64,000 nucleotides of DNA from Pseudomonas sp. PD9R (GCF_019200975.1 NZ_JAHTMR010000016.1:83102-147101); one strand, 5' to 3'. Counted from the stretch's first letter, positions 11,799 through 20,633 are shown. Notes: a model not told the origin generated them from the letters alone. Made by a program: numbers and translations.

Positions 11799-11928
11799 CT
11801 TCACTGAATTATTCTGCGCGCTTTTAGTGGACACACTAAAGCTGTAGCTTACAGAAAAAGGCATTTTTGGTCTACCGCCAATGAGCCCGAAAGGCCGGAG
11901 AATGCGACAGGTCGTCGCTTGGCGGAGC

Positions 11929-11965
11929 AAAATCGGGCTCAAACGGCATGTTTGAACCCGATTTC
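11929..11965 (-). terminator. dapB transcription terminator
   Basis: Ten bases after the dapB stop, AAATCGGGTTCAAAC pairs with GTTTGAGCCCGATTT (15 bp with one G-U), followed by a short T run. It is correctly oriented to end dapB transcription and separates the dnaKJ-dapB side from carAB. Confidence 0.75.
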
Positions 11966-11974
11966 GGGCGCATC

Positions 11975-12781
11975 TTAACGCAGATCGAGCACGTCTTGCA
12001 TGTCGTAGAGGCCGGGCTCACGACCATCCAGCCACAACGCGGCACGCACCGCACCCTTGGCGAATGTCATGCGACTCGATGCCTTGTGCGTGATTTCCAG
12101 ACGCTCACCTTCACAGGCGAACAGCACCGTGTGATCACCCACCACATCACCACCGCGAACAGTGGCAAAGCCGATGGTTTCACGCTCACGCACACCGGTG
12201 TGACCTTCACGCCCGTAGACCGCGACCTTTTGCAGATCACGATCCAGCGCGCTGGCGATCACCTCACCCATGCGCAGGGCAGTACCAGAAGGCGCATCGA
12301 TCTTGTGCCGATGGTGAGCCTCGATGATTTCGATATCCGCATCATCGCCCAACACTCGAGCTGCCATATCGAGCAATTTCAGCGACAGGTTCACACCCAC
12401 GCTGAAGTTGGCAGCGAACACGATCGGAATGTCTTTGCCCGCCTCGGCCAGCAACTGCTTTTGCGCCGCATCCAGCCCTGTCGTGCCAATAACCATGGCC
12501 TTGCCCGCCTTGCGGCAGAACGCCAGGTTTTTCAACATGACTTCCGGCAAGGTGAAATCGATCAGTACATCGAACTCATCCGCCACCGCATCCAGATTTC
12601 CGGACAACGGCACGCCGATTCGCCCCAGCGAAGCCAATTCACCGGCATCCACACCAATCAGCGTGCTACCAGGGCGGACGATGGCTGCCGTCAAACCGGT
12701 GAGCGGCGCGCGCTGCTGCACCGCCTCGATCAAAATCTTACCCATGCGCCCGGCAGCGCCCATCACAGCTATACGTCGCAT
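11975..12781 (-). CDS. dapB: 4-hydroxy-tetrahydrodipicolinate reductase
   Basis: DapB performs the NAD(P)H-dependent reduction in the diaminopimelate/lysine pathway. The 268-residue protein begins with the Rossmann motif RIAVMGAAGRMGK; the conserved EAHHRHKIDAPSGTAL holds the catalytic His and Lys. It starts 9 bases after the dnaJ stop, so dnaJ and dapB are probably on one transcript that ends at the hairpin after dapB. Confidence 0.97.
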   Translation of the reverse strand: MRRIAVMGAAGRMGKILIEAVQQRAPLTGLTAAIVRPGSTLIGVDAGELASLGRIGVPLSGNLDAVADEFDVLIDFTLPEVMLKNLAFCRKAGKAMVIGTTGLDAAQKQLLAEAGKDIPIVFAANFSVGVNLSLKLLDMAARVLGDDADIEIIEAHHRHKIDAPSGTALRMGEVIASALDRDLQKVAVYGREGHTGVRERETIGFATVRGGDVVGDHTVLFACEGERLEITHKASSRMTFAKGAVRAALWLDGREPGLYDMQDVLDLR

Positions 12782-12790
12782 GACGACTCC

Positions 12791-13915
12791 TTACAGATCG
12801 CCGAAGAAGCGTTTCACGCCTTCGAACCAACCAGTGGTTTTCGGAGAATGGCTGTTGTCGTCCGCCAGCGAACTGCGGAACTCTTCAAGCATCTCACGCT
12901 GACGACGGCTCAGGTTGACCGGGGTTTCGACCGCCACACGGCACATCAAGTCACCTGCACCACCACCGCGCACCGGCGCAACACCCTTCCCGCGAACACG
13001 GAACTGCTTGCCCGTCTGGGTCCCTTCAGGGATTTTCAGTTTGACCCGACCATCAAGGGTCGGAATCTCCAGCTCGCCACCCAGCGCAGCATCGACAAAA
13101 CTAATGGGCACTTCGCAGAACAGGTGCTTGCCATCACGCTGGAAGATCGAGTGCTCGCGCACATTGATCACCACGTACAGGTCGCCAGTCGGGCCACCCT
13201 GAGCGCCAGCCTCGCCTTCGCCGGACAGGCGAATTCGGTCGCCGGTATCGACACCGGCCGGCACTTTCACCGACAGGGTTTTGTATTCTTCGACACGACC
13301 TTCACCGTGGCAGGAATCGCACGGATCGGAAATGATCTTGCCCTGGCCATGGCAGCGTGGGCAGGTTTGCTGCACCGAGAAGAAGCCTTGCTGCATACGC
13401 ACCTGACCGATACCGCCGCACGTCGGGCAAGTCACCGGAGAGGAGCCTTTCTTGGCACCAGAGCCATCGCACGGCTTGCAGTTGACCAGCGTCGGAACGC
13501 GGATATTCACGGTCGTGCCGCGCACCGCTTCTTCCAGATCCAACTCCAGGGTGTAGCGCAGGTCGCTGCCGCGCTGAGCGCCGCCACGGGAACCACCGCG
13601 ACCGCCACCAAAGAAGTCACTGAAGACATCGCCAAAGATATCGGAGAAGTTCTGGCCGCCGAAACCGGCACCGCCGCCACCCATGCTCGGATCAACACCA
13701 GCATGGCCGTACTGGTCGTACGCTGCGCGCTTGCTGGAATCGGACAGCACTTCGTAGGCCTCGTTGGCCTCCTTGAACATATCTTCCGACGCTTTGTCAT
13801 CGGGATTACGGTCCGGGTGATGCTTCATCGCCAGGCGACGGTAGGCCTTTTTCAGGTCCGCCTCGCTTGAGCCTCGCTCAACACCCAATACTTCGTAATA
13901 GTCACGCTTTGCCAT
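12791..13915 (-). CDS. dnaJ: Chaperone DnaJ
   Basis: DnaJ is the J-domain co-chaperone of DnaK. The 374-residue protein starts MAKRDYYEVLGVERGSSEAD; the J domain has the HPD motif (MKHHPDRNPDD). A Gly/Phe-rich linker follows, then four CxxCxGxG-type zinc repeats between about residues 145 and 205 (CKPCDGSG, CPTCGGIG, CPRCHGQG, CDSCHGEG), then the substrate-binding C-terminal domains. The start at ATG 13915 is set by the conserved N-terminus. It lies 298 bases after dnaK. Confidence 0.97.
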   Translation of the reverse strand: MAKRDYYEVLGVERGSSEADLKKAYRRLAMKHHPDRNPDDKASEDMFKEANEAYEVLSDSSKRAAYDQYGHAGVDPSMGGGGAGFGGQNFSDIFGDVFSDFFGGGRGGSRGGAQRGSDLRYTLELDLEEAVRGTTVNIRVPTLVNCKPCDGSGAKKGSSPVTCPTCGGIGQVRMQQGFFSVQQTCPRCHGQGKIISDPCDSCHGEGRVEEYKTLSVKVPAGVDTGDRIRLSGEGEAGAQGGPTGDLYVVINVREHSIFQRDGKHLFCEVPISFVDAALGGELEIPTLDGRVKLKIPEGTQTGKQFRVRGKGVAPVRGGGAGDLMCRVAVETPVNLSRRQREMLEEFRSSLADDNSHSPKTTGWFEGVKRFFGDL

Positions 13916-14140
13916 AATTCTTTTGCACTCTTGAGGACGTTCGGCAAACCTCTCCTGAGCCTCGCCAAACTCGTTGAGCCCCAATACAGGCCCGGACCCA
14001 ACTCACGTCAATTCAACGATCCTGGTCTTTGTTTCTATGTGGCACTTTCGGCTCGGAAAGCAGGAGCATTCCCGACCATGCCGGCAGCAGGCGAACGTTG
14101 TCGCATGCTGTAAAAATTCGCTTACTCCAGACACGCCAAC

Positions 14141-14158
14141 GCGGGAGCAAGCTCCCGC
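14141..14158. repeat. Palindrome in the dnaK-dnaJ spacer
   Basis: GCGGGAGCAAGCTCCCGC is an almost perfect 18-base palindrome 56 bases after the dnaK stop. It resembles the core of Pseudomonas REP elements and may act as a partial dnaK 3' stabiliser. The rest of the roughly 300-base spacer (13916-14213) shows no gene. Confidence 0.5.
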
Positions 14159-14213
14159 GCGGCGACATCCTACCAGTCACCGCCTCAAGGCAGTCAACCG
14201 GCCGACCAACAAC

Positions 14214-16130
14214 TTACTTGTGGTCTTTGACTTCTTCGAACTCAGCGTCGACGACGTCGTCAGCTTTTTCAGCCGATTCAGCGTGCGGTGCAGCGCCTTC
14301 AGCTGGTTGAGCCTGTTCGGCGTACATCTTCTGAGCCACTGGCGCGGAGACCTTGGACAACTCTTCAACCTTGGCTTCGATTGCAGCCTTGTCGTCGCCT
14401 TTGACAGCGGCTTCCAGGGCAACTACAGCAGCTTCGATTGCAGTCTTCTCTTCGGCGCTCACTTTATCGCCAGCATCAGCGACCATTTTGCGCGTCGAGT
14501 GAACCAGTGCATCACCCTGGTTACGGGCAGCAGCCAGCTCTTCGAACTTGCGATCTTCCTCAGCGTTAGCCTCGGCATCACGCACCATGCGCTCGATCTC
14601 TTCGTCGGACAGACCGGAGTTGGCCTTGATCACGATCGACTGAGTCTTGCCAGTGGCCTTGTCTTTGGCGCCTACGTGCAGAATGCCGTTGGCGTCGATG
14701 TCGAAGGTCACTTCGATTTGTGGCACGCCACGTGGTGCTGGTGGAATCTCGGCCAGGTCGAACTTGCCCAGGGACTTGTTCTGTGCGGCCTGCTTACGCT
14801 CACCTTGCAGCACGTGAATGGTCACGGCGCCCTGGTTGTCGTCGGCAGTCGAGAACACTTGCGATTTCTTGGTAGGAATCGTGGTGTTTTTCTCGATCAG
14901 CGCAGTCATCACGCCACCCATGGTTTCGATACCCAAGGTCAGCGGGCTGACGTCGAGCAGCAGAACGTCTTTCACGTCACCGGCCAGTACCGCGCCCTGG
15001 ATTGCAGCGCCCATGGCAACTGCTTCGTCCGGGTTAACGTCTTTACGCGCTTCTTTACCGAAGAACTCGGTCACCAGCTTCTGAACCAGTGGCATACGGG
15101 TCTGACCGCCCACCAGGATCACGTCGTTGATGGCACCAACGTCGATACCAGAGTCTTTCAGAGCAATGCGGCAAGGTTCGATGGTGCGTTGAACCAGGTC
15201 TTCAACCAGCGCTTCCAGCTTGGCGCGCGAGATCTTCACGTTCAAGTGCTTAGGACCGGTGGCGTCTGCAGTGATGTACGGCAGGTTCACGTCGGTCGAC
15301 TGAGCAGAAGACAGCTCGATCTTGGCTTTTTCGGCAGCTTCTTTCAGACGCTGCATCGCCAGCGGGTCACCTTTGAGGTTCATGCCGCTTTCTTTCTTGA
15401 ATTCCTCGACGAGGTAGTCGATCAGACGAATGTCAAAGTCTTCACCACCGAGGAAGGTGTCACCGTTAGTGGCCAACACTTCGAACTGGTGCTCGCCATC
15501 GACTTCAGCGATTTCGATCACGGAAACGTCGAAAGTACCGCCACCCAAGTCGTAAACGATCACGGTGTGATCGCCCTTGGCCTTGTCCATACCGTAAGCC
15601 AGAGCAGCTGCGGTCGGTTCGTTGATGATACGTTTTACGTCCAGACCCGCGATGCGGCCGGCGTCTTTGGTCGCTTGACGCTGGCTATCGTTGAAGTAGG
15701 CCGGAACGGTGATCACCGCTTCAGTCACTGGCTCGCCGAGGTAGTCTTCGGCGGTCTTCTTCATTTTCTTCAGAATTTCAGCCGAGATTTGTGGCGGTGC
15801 CATTTTCTGGCCGTTCACTTCAACCCAAGCGTCGCCGTTGTCAGCCTTGGCGATCTTGTAAGGCACCATCTGAATGTCTTTCTGTACAACTTCTTCTTCG
15901 AAGCGACGACCGATCAAACGCTTCACCGCGTACAGGGTGTTGTGCGGATTGGTCACTGCCTGACGCTTGGCCGATTGGCCAACGAGGATTTCGCCATCGT
16001 TGGCGTAAGCGATGATCGACGGCGTGGTACGCGCGCCTTCGGCGTTTTCGATAACTTTGGCTACGCCGTTTTCAAGTACGGAGACGCAGGAGTTGGTAGT
16101 CCCCAGGTCGATACCGATAATTTTGCCCAT
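14214..16130 (-). CDS. dnaK: Chaperone DnaK (Hsp70)
   Basis: DnaK is the ATP-dependent cytosolic Hsp70 chaperone. The 638-residue protein opens MGKIIGIDLGTTNSCVSV, has the phosphate loop IVYDLGGGTFDVSV, and the linker DVLLLDVSPLTLGIETMGG before the substrate-binding domain; the lid is Ala- and Lys-rich and the tail ends DDVVDAEFEEVKDHK, the EEVKD-type C-terminus. ATG 16130 is preferred to a GTG two codons upstream. It lies between grpE and dnaJ. Confidence 0.98.
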   Translation of the reverse strand: MGKIIGIDLGTTNSCVSVLENGVAKVIENAEGARTTPSIIAYANDGEILVGQSAKRQAVTNPHNTLYAVKRLIGRRFEEEVVQKDIQMVPYKIAKADNGDAWVEVNGQKMAPPQISAEILKKMKKTAEDYLGEPVTEAVITVPAYFNDSQRQATKDAGRIAGLDVKRIINEPTAAALAYGMDKAKGDHTVIVYDLGGGTFDVSVIEIAEVDGEHQFEVLATNGDTFLGGEDFDIRLIDYLVEEFKKESGMNLKGDPLAMQRLKEAAEKAKIELSSAQSTDVNLPYITADATGPKHLNVKISRAKLEALVEDLVQRTIEPCRIALKDSGIDVGAINDVILVGGQTRMPLVQKLVTEFFGKEARKDVNPDEAVAMGAAIQGAVLAGDVKDVLLLDVSPLTLGIETMGGVMTALIEKNTTIPTKKSQVFSTADDNQGAVTIHVLQGERKQAAQNKSLGKFDLAEIPPAPRGVPQIEVTFDIDANGILHVGAKDKATGKTQSIVIKANSGLSDEEIERMVRDAEANAEEDRKFEELAAARNQGDALVHSTRKMVADAGDKVSAEEKTAIEAAVVALEAAVKGDDKAAIEAKVEELSKVSAPVAQKMYAEQAQPAEGAAPHAESAEKADDVVDAEFEEVKDHK

Positions 16131-16232
16131 GTTCACTCTCCCGAAACTTTGGATTTGGTTGCCGCAGCAGTGGTGGCTAACTGCGGTAGCACTTAAACGC
16201 TTGACTTCTAAATGGGGGCCTTACGGCTAATT

Positions 16233-16799
16233 TCAAGCCTGCTCATCAATAGAAGGCGAAACCGGCGCCGGTGCCTTGCTGACCACGACCATCGCCGGGC
16301 GCAGCAGGCGACCGTTGAGCTGGTAACCCTTCTGGAACACCTTGAGCACGCTGTTTGGCTCGAGGTCGGCGCTTTCCTGCATGGCCATTGCCTGATGAAG
16401 AACGGCATTGAACGGTTCGCCATGCGGATCGATCGCCTCCAGCTGATAACGCTTCAGGGTGTCCTGGAACATTTTCAGGGTCAGCTCGATGCCTTCGCGC
16501 ATCGGGCGGATGCTTTCGTCATCCGGGTTGGACAACTCCAGGCCACGCTCCAGGCTGTCGATGATCGGCAGCAAGTCACTGGCAAATTTTTCCAGCGCGA
16601 ATTTGTGAGCCTTTTCTACATCCTGCTCGGCGCGACGGCGGACGTTCTGCAGATCGGCGGCCACACGCAAAGCCTGATCCTGCGCACCTGCCAGTTGCTC
16701 TTCGAGCACTTGTACACGAGCCGCCAAGTCATCACCCGAAGTCTGGGAAGCCTGATCGGCGTCTAGATTTTGCGTATCCACTGTCTGTTCGTCAGCCAT
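16233..16799 (-). CDS. grpE: Nucleotide exchange factor GrpE
   Basis: GrpE releases ADP from DnaK. The 188-residue protein has an acidic N-terminus, a long coiled coil (about residues 22-85) and the C-terminal beta domain that contacts DnaK (FNAVLHQAMAMQESADLEPNSVLKVFQKGY). A clean AAGGAGAATTC sequence precedes the ATG. It is the first gene of the heat-shock operon and follows a sigma-32 promoter. Confidence 0.96.
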   Translation of the reverse strand: MADEQTVDTQNLDADQASQTSGDDLAARVQVLEEQLAGAQDQALRVAADLQNVRRRAEQDVEKAHKFALEKFASDLLPIIDSLERGLELSNPDDESIRPMREGIELTLKMFQDTLKRYQLEAIDPHGEPFNAVLHQAMAMQESADLEPNSVLKVFQKGYQLNGRLLRPAMVVVSKAPAPVSPSIDEQA

Positions 16800-16852
16800 A
16801 GAATTCTCCTTTCAATATCGTCCGCGAGCTCAACTCGCGCTTCTGCCCAGCT

Positions 16853-16880
16853 ATATGGGGCCGCAAAATTCAGCTTCAAG
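16853..16880 (-). promoter_or_regulatory. Sigma-32 heat-shock promoter of grpE-dnaK-dnaJ
   Basis: On the minus strand CTTGAA (16880-16875) is followed after 14 bases by CCCCATAT (16860-16853), matching the sigma-32 consensus CTTGAAA-N(13-15)-CCCCATNT almost exactly. It lies about 54 bases upstream of the grpE ATG. Confidence 0.88.
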
Positions 16881-16999
16881 GGGTTTAATGAGATTAACCC
16901 TACAAAAAACGCTGCATTGTCATTCCCCACTGCACTAACGATTTCGTCGGATCAAGCAAATCGAGCTAACGAGGGGCATTGTCAGCCAGAAACAAAACA

Positions 17000-17015
17000 C
17001 TGTATAAATAACCAG
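17000..17015 (+). promoter_or_regulatory. LexA (SOS) box of recN
   Basis: CTGTATAAATAACCAG fits the LexA pattern CTG-N10-CAG with an AT-rich centre and lies 25 bases upstream of the recN ATG. recN is a classical SOS gene, so the assignment is well supported by context. Confidence 0.85.
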
Positions 17016-17039
17016 ACCTAATGCCTGGGAGCGGCCTTT

Positions 17040-18713
17040 ATGCTGGTGCACCTGTCCGTACATAACTACGCCATCGTTGAACATCTCGATCTCGAACTCG
17101 ATCGCGGGATGAGCGTGATCACAGGGGAAACCGGCGCCGGCAAGTCGATCATGCTCGACGCCCTCGGCCTGACCCTGGGCGATCGCGCCGACAGCGGCGT
17201 CGTCCGTCCCGGCGCAGACAAGGCCGACATCCTCGCCACCTTCGATCTGGTCGACATCCCTGAAGCCCGTACCTGGCTGGCCGAGCGCGATCTGGAAAAC
17301 GATGGCCCGTGCATCCTGCGTCGCGTAATCACCGCCGAAGGGCGCTCACGCGGCTACATCAACGGCACGCCCTGCCCACTCGGCGACCTCAAGGCGCTGG
17401 GCGAACTACTGATCGACATCCACAGCCAACACGAACATCAATCCCTGCTCAAGACCGACACCCACCGCCGCCTGCTTGATGAGTACGCCGGCGCGACGGA
17501 CCTTGCCCGCCAGGTGCAACTGGCTGCCCAGCGCTGGCGCCAGACCCGCCAGGAACTGGAGCGCCTCTCCAACTCCGGCGACGAGCAGCGTGCTCGCCAT
17601 CAACTGCTCAGCTATCAACTCGAAGAACTGGAAAATCTGGGTCTTGGCGACAACGAACTCGAGCAGTTGGAACAGGAACACAAAAACCTGACCAACGCTG
17701 AAACCTTGCTGGGCATCTGCCGGCAAGTCGTCGAGCAATGCAGTGAAAGTGACTCCGGCAATGTGCTGAACGCGCTGACCGCCAGCCTCAACCGGCTGTC
17801 GAGCGTGAACAACTCAATCGGCGCACTCGGAGAAGCCAGCAGCCTGTTGACCAGCGCGCAAATCCAGGTCGAAGAGGCCGTTGGCGAACTGAATCGCTTT
17901 CTCGACAACTTCGACGCGGACCCGTCGCGCCTTCAATATCTGGAGGAGCGCCTGGATTCGATCTACACCCTGGCGCGCAAACACCGTATCCAGCCAACCG
18001 AAGTCGCCGAGATGCAGCAGAAGCTCCTCGATGAAATTGAAACCCTGAATGCCAATGACGAGTCCATTGAACGACTGAGCGACGAATTGTCGTCTTACGC
18101 TCGTCACTATCAGGAAAAGGCTCGGGAACTGAGCGATCTGCGCCATCAAGCCTCAAGTAGCCTGGCTTGCGCGGTAGAACAGGAAATCCAGCGCCTGGGC
18201 ATGCCCGGCGGCCGCTTCACCATTGAGCTACGCCCTAACAGTGGTGACGAACTGCTGCCTAACGGACTCGAACAGGTCGAACTGCTGGTCAGTGCCAACC
18301 CGGGCCAACCTTTAAAAGCCTTGGCGAAAGTGGCATCGGGCGGTGAACTATCACGGATCAGCCTGGCCATCCAGGTCATCACCGCACAAACCTCCCGCGT
18401 ACCAACGCTGGTGTTCGACGAAGTAGACGTAGGCATCGGCGGCCCGACAGCCGAAATCGTTGGTCAGTTGCTACGTCGATTGGGTGAGCGCGGGCAGGTT
18501 CTGACCGTCACGCACTTGCCACAAGTGGCGGCACAAGGTCATCAACACCTGTTTGTGCACAAAGTACGTGGCGAAGATGCCACCCGCACGGCCGTTTCCA
18601 AGCTGAGTAAGAACGATCGTGTCGAAGAAGTGGCGCGGATGCTGGGCGGCATTGACCTCACCAAAGAATCCTTAGCTCACGCCAGGAAAATGGTGGTTAC
18701 TGCGAAAGTTTAA
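17040..18713 (+). CDS. recN: DNA repair protein RecN
   Basis: RecN is an SMC-like ATPase in recombinational repair of double-strand breaks. The 557-residue protein has the N-terminal Walker A GETGAGKSIMLDAL near residue 30, a long central coiled coil (about 150-380, rich in Glu, Gln and Arg), an SGGELSRISLAIQV ABC signature and a C-terminal Walker B LVFDEVDVGIGG. The start is ATG 17040 with GGGAG upstream. The LexA box just upstream predicts DNA-damage induction. Confidence 0.97.
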   Translation: MLVHLSVHNYAIVEHLDLELDRGMSVITGETGAGKSIMLDALGLTLGDRADSGVVRPGADKADILATFDLVDIPEARTWLAERDLENDGPCILRRVITAEGRSRGYINGTPCPLGDLKALGELLIDIHSQHEHQSLLKTDTHRRLLDEYAGATDLARQVQLAAQRWRQTRQELERLSNSGDEQRARHQLLSYQLEELENLGLGDNELEQLEQEHKNLTNAETLLGICRQVVEQCSESDSGNVLNALTASLNRLSSVNNSIGALGEASSLLTSAQIQVEEAVGELNRFLDNFDADPSRLQYLEERLDSIYTLARKHRIQPTEVAEMQQKLLDEIETLNANDESIERLSDELSSYARHYQEKARELSDLRHQASSSLACAVEQEIQRLGMPGGRFTIELRPNSGDELLPNGLEQVELLVSANPGQPLKALAKVASGGELSRISLAIQVITAQTSRVPTLVFDEVDVGIGGPTAEIVGQLLRRLGERGQVLTVTHLPQVAAQGHQHLFVHKVRGEDATRTAVSKLSKNDRVEEVARMLGGIDLTKESLAHARKMVVTAKV

Positions 18714-18728
18714 GGCCCACAGAAAGCA

Positions 18729-18754
18729 CGAAGGCGACCCTAAGGTCGCCTTCG
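18729..18754. terminator. Hairpin between the convergent recN and fur genes
   Basis: CGAAGGCGACC and GGTCGCCTTCG form an 11-bp stem with a 4-base loop. T-rich sequence follows on the plus strand but not as an unbroken run. Position between convergent genes supports a shared terminator role. Confidence 0.65.
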
Positions 18755-18788
18755 TTCGTTTCGCGAACATTGAGTTCGCGCGACATGC

Positions 18789-19193
18789 TTACTTTTTCTT
18801 GCGTACGTACAACACAAGATTGTGATCAACCATCTCGAAACCATACTTATCGACGATGGCTTTCTGCAGGCGCTCGATTTCTTCGTCGAAGAATTCGATC
18901 ACTTCGCTGGTTTCGACATTGACCATATGGTCGTGATGCTTGCCGTCGTCCAGTTCAAAGACCGCGTGGCCTCCGTCGAAGTTGTGCCGCACCACAAGGC
19001 CAGCTGCCTCGAACTGAGTCAGTACACGGTAAACCGTGGCCAGACCGACGTCCTCGCCAGCCTCCATCAGTGCCTTGTAGACATCTTCAGCACTCATGTG
19101 GCGCTGCTCGGCGGAATCGAGCATTTGCAGAATTTTGACCCGTGGCAGGGTCACTTTGAGGCCGGCTTTGCGTAGTTCGCTATTTTCAACCAT
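18789..19193 (-). CDS. fur: Ferric uptake regulator Fur
   Basis: Fur is the Fe2+-dependent dimeric repressor of iron uptake genes. The 134-residue protein is full length, with the N-terminal winged helix (LRKAGLKVTLPRVKILQML, then SAEDVYKALMEAGEDVGLATVYRVLTQF) and the metal-binding KHHDHM segment. It has the short Pseudomonas C-terminus ending VRKKK without the extra Cys pairs seen in E. coli. It is divergent from bamE. A putative target, a Fur box, lies at 50246 in this window. Confidence 0.97.
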   Translation of the reverse strand: MVENSELRKAGLKVTLPRVKILQMLDSAEQRHMSAEDVYKALMEAGEDVGLATVYRVLTQFEAAGLVVRHNFDGGHAVFELDDGKHHDHMVNVETSEVIEFFDEEIERLQKAIVDKYGFEMVDHNLVLYVRKKK

Positions 19194-19290
19194 GGTCAGC
19201 TTTCTCGCGATGCTGCTTCGCAGCTTCTCTTAATGCGGGTATGATCGGCGTTTACGTTGTCCCAGCCAAGATAGTGGAAGTCGCCCACCG

Positions 19291-19824
19291 ATGCAAAACA
19301 CCAAGCTCTTGCTAACCAGTTTCACCTTTGTGGGACTGCTCGCACTCGCCGGTTGTTCATTCCCCGGGGTTTACAAAATCGACATCCAGCAGGGCAATGT
19401 CGTCACGCAGGACATGATAGACCAGTTACGCCCGGGAATGACCCGTAAGCAAGTAAGGTTTATCATGGGCAACCCTCTGCTGACTGACACGTTCCATGCC
19501 GATCGCTGGGATTATCTGTACAGCCTGCAACCGGGTGGCGGTGAACGCCAACAAGAACGCATTAGCGTTATCTTCAACCCAAATGACCAGCTTGTCAGTC
19601 TTTCTGGTGATTTCATGCCGGGCGTGAGCCGCGACGAGGCCATCCTCGGCAAGGACACCGCCACGACAGTGACCGCACCTGCTGAAAACGCCGAGAAGCC
19701 GAAGCCAAAACCGGAAAAACCGGTGAAACCAGGTTCGTTGCTGGATCAGATTCAGAAGGACGTTGACGGCGTACAAACCGTTCCAGTCCCGACGCCACAA
19801 CCTCTGGAAACTTCGCCGCAATAA
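19291..19824 (+). CDS. bamE: Outer-membrane assembly lipoprotein BamE (OmlA/SmpA)
   Basis: BamE is a lipoprotein subunit of the BAM complex that inserts beta-barrel proteins in the outer membrane. The signal peptide ends in the lipobox LALAGC, with Cys22 as the lipidated residue. The SmpA/OmlA domain follows (KIDIQQGNVVTQDMIDQLRPGMTRKQVRFIMGNPLL). The 177-residue protein carries a Pro/Lys-rich tail (about 130-177) longer than the E. coli protein. The fur-omlA divergent arrangement is typical of Pseudomonas. Confidence 0.95.
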   Translation: MQNTKLLLTSFTFVGLLALAGCSFPGVYKIDIQQGNVVTQDMIDQLRPGMTRKQVRFIMGNPLLTDTFHADRWDYLYSLQPGGGERQQERISVIFNPNDQLVSLSGDFMPGVSRDEAILGKDTATTVTAPAENAEKPKPKPEKPVKPGSLLDQIQKDVDGVQTVPVPTPQPLETSPQ

Positions 19825-19836
19825 TTTGCGACGCAA

Positions 19837-19866
19837 TAAAAAACCCGGCATGCCGGGTTTTTTATT
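19837..19866. terminator. Bidirectional terminator between bamE and rnfH
   Basis: AAACCCGGCATGCCGGGTTT is a perfect 20-base palindrome with A-rich sequence before and T-rich sequence after it, between convergent genes. Confidence 0.88.
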
Positions 19867-19884
19867 GTCTGGCGTTTACCCAGC

Positions 19885-20199
19885 TTAAAGATTCCGTGCT
19901 TTGGCCTCGGCAGCCTTGGCCGCACGCAGCCGGCGAACCTCTTTCGGGTCGGCCAACAGCGGCCGGTAAATTTCGATGCGATCCCCTGACTGAACCGGTC
20001 GACTGTTGGAGTCGGTGATTACCTTTCCAAAAATCCCCACCGGGCATTCAGCCAAGTCCAGCTCCGGAAATTCACGACCTACAGCGGACTTCAACAATGC
20101 CGCCCGCACAGTTGTTCCAGCAGGCACCGTCACAGACAGAAGCATCTGACGATCAACCGCGGCATACACCACCTCGACCTTGATCAACGCCTCAGCCAT
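19885..20199 (-). CDS. rnfH: RnfH-family ubiquitin-like protein (RatB)
   Basis: This 104-residue protein of the RnfH/UPF0125 family has a beta-grasp fold and an unsettled role. Recognisable features are KVEVVYAAVDRQMLLSVTVPAGTTVRAAL near the N-terminus and the GDRIEIYRPLLADPKEVRRLRA C-terminal stretch. The ATG at 20199 is set by the conserved MAEALIKVEVVYA and by its 8-base overlap with ratA, the common arrangement. No toxin activity should be assumed. Confidence 0.88.
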   Translation of the reverse strand: MAEALIKVEVVYAAVDRQMLLSVTVPAGTTVRAALLKSAVGREFPELDLAECPVGIFGKVITDSNSRPVQSGDRIEIYRPLLADPKEVRRLRAAKAAEAKARNL

Positions 20200-20626
20200 A
20201 CATTTGCTTCGCCCGTTGGCAGAACGCATCCACCAGCGTGTTGGCGGCCTGATTGAACAATGGCCCCAGAGTCGCGCGAATGATCGGCCCCGCGTAATCA
20301 AACGACAGGTCCAGACTGATCTTGCAGGCCTTCTCACCCAGAGGCTTGAACACCCAGACACCGTGCAGTTGAGTGAACGGCCCTTTTTCAAGGTTCATTT
20401 CAATCGACTGGCCGGATACCAGAGTATTACGCGTCACAAAATGCTGGCTCAGCCCACCCTTGGCCACGCCAACGCTCGCGCGCATATGCTCAGGAGAGCT
20501 TTCCAGGACCTCGGCCTCCGAGCACCACGGAAGGAATTCCGGATACCGCGCAACGTCGTTGACCAGGTCGTACAGCGCTTGCGCCGGATACGGCAGCAAG
20601 GCCGAACGTGAAATGTGTGTCGTCAT
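20192..20626 (-). CDS. ratA: RatA / Coq10-like START-domain protein
   Basis: This 144-residue single-domain START/polyketide-cyclase fold protein begins MTTHISRSALLPYPAQALYDLVNDVARYPEFLPWC, the hallmark of the family. In E. coli the homologue was reported to block 70S association (RatA); in mitochondria and other bacteria the relative Coq10 binds ubiquinone. Which role applies here cannot be told from sequence. The start at ATG 20626 is chosen by family N-terminus. It overlaps rnfH by 8 bases. Confidence 0.88.
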   Translation of the reverse strand: MTTHISRSALLPYPAQALYDLVNDVARYPEFLPWCSEAEVLESSPEHMRASVGVAKGGLSQHFVTRNTLVSGQSIEMNLEKGPFTQLHGVWVFKPLGEKACKISLDLSFDYAGPIIRATLGPLFNQAANTLVDAFCQRAKQMYG

Positions 20627-20633
20627 GTCAGCG

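Noticed and set aside
11948..13870. Open frame antisense to dapB and dnaJ
   Set aside because: Composition and lack of motifs mark it as a shadow of the genes on the other strand.
13974..16196. Open frame antisense to dnaK
   Set aside because: It is a shadow of dnaK; no ribosome-binding site or domain.
19885..20626. rnfH-ratA as a classical toxin-antitoxin pair
   Set aside because: The genes are conserved housekeeping-type neighbours; antitoxin function for the RnfH/RatB protein is not supported and Coq10-like function is equally likely.
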